Positions 62,290-64,000 of a stretch of DNA of 64,000 bases are shown here, in pieces (position 1 is the first letter of the stretch; every line of letters begins with the position of its first letter). The notes below the pieces were generated by a model. It did no database searches, was not told where the DNA came from, and saw only the letters and a list, made by a program, of their open reading frames with translations. The stretch comes from Ramlibacter sp. WS9 (GTDB lineage: Bacteria > Pseudomonadota > Gammaproteobacteria > Burkholderiales > Burkholderiaceae_C): assembly GCF_003797765.1 (NCBI RefSeq), contig NZ_RKMB01000017.1, positions 62,001 through 126,000 of the forward strand, in the 5' to 3' direction. A program made the translations under genes and the position numbers.

Positions 62290-62670
62290 ATGAGTGCATT
62301 GACAAGATGCGCAGGCCTGCTAGCCGGCCTTTCCACCGTTGCCGTCATCGGCGTGGCTGTTGCCCAGAGTGAGCCGCCCAATCCCTATATCAGCAACCAC
62401 CCGATCGCGGCGGGGCAGCAAAGCACGCACATGACGCCGATGGGCGAGACCGGCGTGTTGGCCCACCCGGGCGAAATGCGTACCGCCACCATCACCAAGC
62501 AGCCTGAAGTCGCTGTCGTGGCGCCGGCCCCCGAGCCTGTTGCCGCCGCACCGGTAGCACCGGCGCCTGAACCCGTCGCCGTTGCGCCGGAACCTGCACC
62601 CACCACGACGATGGGCGCGGCACCGGCCGAACCCGAGCCCATGAAGGTTGCCAAGGCTGACCGCGGCTGA
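62290..62670 (+). CDS. Secreted Pro/Ala-rich hypothetical protein
   Basis: 126-residue precursor. The signal peptide (CAGLLAGLSTVAVIGVAVA) ends near residue 26. A short conserved-looking part (PPNPYISNHPIAAGQQSTHM) is followed by imperfect Pro/Ala/Glu repeats (APAPEPVAAAPV, APAPEPVAVAPE). AAGGAG lies before ATG 62290; an in-frame start at 62248 would put 14 residues before the signal peptide. Function unknown. Confidence 0.75.
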   Translation: MSALTRCAGLLAGLSTVAVIGVAVAQSEPPNPYISNHPIAAGQQSTHMTPMGETGVLAHPGEMRTATITKQPEVAVVAPAPEPVAAAPVAPAPEPVAVAPEPAPTTTMGAAPAEPEPMKVAKADRG

Positions 62671-62702
62671 ACAGCGCGATGCATCATGTGCAGGACCGGC
62701 GG

Positions 62703-63686
62703 CTAACGGCTGCCGGTCTTGCGTTGGGCAATGCGCTGAAGAATCAGTTGGCGGGTGTTCTTGACCTCGCCGGCAAACGGGCTCGCGGGGTCTGCCGCTT
62801 TGTCGATTTGCGCCAGCGCTTCGGCATGGCGGCCCTGGTCCGAGAGTGTCTGAGCCAGGTTGTTCATCACGATGATGGATTTCGGGTGCCGCAAGAGCGC
62901 CTTGCGCAGCACATTGCCGGCCTCGGCCAGCGCACCTTTCGTGTGGTACTGGTTGGCCAGGCCAATGGCCGCGGGCAGGTTGTCCGGCCAACGCGTGAGT
63001 GCAGCTTCATAAGCCTTCGCCGCGCTGTCGCCGTCGCCTGAACGCACCATCGCGAGCACGGCCGCCATCCAGCCTTCCTCGGTCGCCGTGACGGGGATTC
63101 GGTCGGGCGGCGTCACGACCATGGCCCAGTAGCCGCTTTTCATCCACTCGCGCTCGAATGCGGTGAAGGGCATCTCTTGCCGCGCCTTGGTTCCCGAACG
63201 CAGGAACAGGGTGCCGGACGGGTAGTCGAAGCCCGCAAGCACTGCATAGTGCCACTGCGTGAACATGGGACCGATGTCCTGGAGCACCACGACGGGGTTG
63301 CCCGCGGCGACTTCGCGCAGCATGTCCGCATAGCGCGGCGCGAGCGCGTACGACACGCGCCCATAACGCCGCGGCGTCGACAGCATTTCGAGCTGGAGGC
63401 TGCCCTTGCGGGCGGGCAGGTAGACCTGGTTCACCAGTGCGTCGGGCGTCACCGGCGCGCCGCTGTAGGAAAGAATGGTTGCCAGCGCGGCGGGGCCGCA
63501 CTGGTAGTCCGTCTGGGGGAAGAACGGAACGTCCTTCAACTCGACGTGCTGCGGCACGCCTTCAGGCCAACCCGTGCGCAGGCCGATGGTCTGCGGCACG
63601 AGCTGTGCACAGCCCATCAGGCCCGCGATGAGCCAGCAACACAAAAAGCCCGCCGCAAGGCGGGCTGTCCGGACGGCGCCCGTCAT
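62703..63686 (-). CDS. PA2778 family cysteine peptidase lipoprotein
   Basis: 327-residue predicted lipoprotein (lipobox LMGC, Cys26) with a C39-like papain-fold domain: catalytic Cys63 in DYQCGPAAL and His in TQWHYAVLAGFDY. The C-terminal 120 residues form TPR-like helices (GDSAAKAYEAALTRWPDN, AIGLANQYHTKGALAEAG). PA2778-type proteins are usually found beside PA2779-type genes, as here. Probable periplasmic or outer-membrane peptidase; the target is unknown. Confidence 0.9.
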   Translation of the reverse strand: MTGAVRTARLAAGFLCCWLIAGLMGCAQLVPQTIGLRTGWPEGVPQHVELKDVPFFPQTDYQCGPAALATILSYSGAPVTPDALVNQVYLPARKGSLQLEMLSTPRRYGRVSYALAPRYADMLREVAAGNPVVVLQDIGPMFTQWHYAVLAGFDYPSGTLFLRSGTKARQEMPFTAFEREWMKSGYWAMVVTPPDRIPVTATEEGWMAAVLAMVRSGDGDSAAKAYEAALTRWPDNLPAAIGLANQYHTKGALAEAGNVLRKALLRHPKSIIVMNNLAQTLSDQGRHAEALAQIDKAADPASPFAGEVKNTRQLILQRIAQRKTGSR

Positions 63687-63705
63687 GCGGCTGACGATGA
63701 GCCGC

Positions 63706-64000
63706 TTATTTGCGGAATGCGAAGTACCAGACCAGGCCCGCGATCAGGATCACGGCGATCCAGCCACCGCTGGACATTGCGCCGGCCGGTGCCGTGTGAA
63801 TGTCTTGCGCCAGGGCTTGCACTTCCTGGTCGGTCATCGCCGCGACGCGTGCACGGGCGGCGGCCGGGTCGATGCCCTGGGCTTGCAGCTGCGCCGCGGT
63901 ATCGGCGCGGGCGAGCACGCTCATCACCATGCCGCGATCAGTCTGGGCAGCCCCTGCGGCGGCCGCCTGGTCCGCGCCGATCATGCCCGCGTTGGCAGTC
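63706..64000 (-). CDS. PA2779 family protein (5' end outside window)
   Basis: Partial; the frame stays open to the window edge on the minus strand (residues TANAG before the first visible Met). The visible part has ALARADTAAQLQAQGIDPAA-type helices typical of PA2779 and a C-terminal membrane helix (GGWIAVILIAGLVWYFAF) with a short basic end. It lies 19 bp upstream of the PA2778-type peptidase and is probably its operon partner. Function unknown. Confidence 0.88.
   Translation of the reverse strand, partial: TANAGMIGADQAAAAGAAQTDRGMVMSVLARADTAAQLQAQGIDPAAARARVAAMTDQEVQALAQDIHTAPAGAMSSGGWIAVILIAGLVWYFAFRK

Overview
The window comes from a high-GC betaproteobacterial chromosome, most likely a member of the Comamonadaceae (Ramlibacter/Variovorax-like). 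I base this on gene order and family content: a perM-hda-HAD-pcnB-folK block, paired DUF1631 genes, PA2778/PA2779-type genes, a TAXI receptor with membrane anchors, and dispersed hairpin repeats placed just after stop codons. I see no rRNA, tRNA, insertion sequence, phage block or CRISPR array. Both end genes are cut by the window edges.

Layout. 1-5945: the tail of an amino-acid-type receptor gene, then a complete sugar-type ABC importer (receptor, two permeases, ATPase) with its own GntR/FCD regulator. 6015-8579: an M3 oligopeptidase and an aldo/keto reductase. 8621-15488: a quinate/shikimate-type catabolic cluster made of a TetR regulator, a three-part TRAP importer, type II dehydroquinase, a divergent shikimate/quinate dehydrogenase, an HPPD-like protein and a TIM-barrel dehydroshikimate dehydratase. 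The last two are separate genes here, whereas they are fused in Pseudomonas QuiC1. 15772-25516: an SDR-like protein, RhlE helicase, a small hypothetical, and two DUF1631 paralogues flanking ettA. 25513-31804: a PhyH oxygenase, truncated globin, DUF2164, FdxA, an orphan TAXI receptor, a P1 peptidase and DsbA. 31926-36951: a periplasmic creatininase-like protein with a beta-propeller partner, a CDF exporter with a divergent MerR regulator and a clear MerR-type promoter, and a GDPD. 37028-37939: a lower-GC hypothetical gene. 38095-40281: small enzymes (GFA, GST, DOPA dioxygenase). 40283-43879: a GntR-led polar amino acid ABC operon. 44029-47030: VOC, orphan ParA, GlxA regulator and cysteine hydrolase. 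47235-52991: a housekeeping block (PurM-like, PerM, Hda, HAD, PcnB, FolK). 53103-56208: an orphan AtpE, a protein phosphatase, two multiheme cytochromes c and a 2Fe-2S ferredoxin. 56249-64000: GNAT, DUF808, a methyltransferase, two tandem L,D-transpeptidase-like genes, a perfect 25-bp-arm palindrome, NUDIX, a secreted Pro/Ala-rich protein and the PA2778/PA2779 pair.

The best candidate for an under-described system is the 8621-15488 cluster. Its importer and enzymes could take quinate or shikimate to protocatechuate, but its dehydrogenase lacks the usual substrate-binding serines and its HPPD-like partner lacks one metal-binding histidine. Other points of interest are an orphan F-ATPase c subunit, an atypical PurM-like protein where purM is expected, and a creatininase-like protein with changed metal ligands coupled to a beta-propeller.
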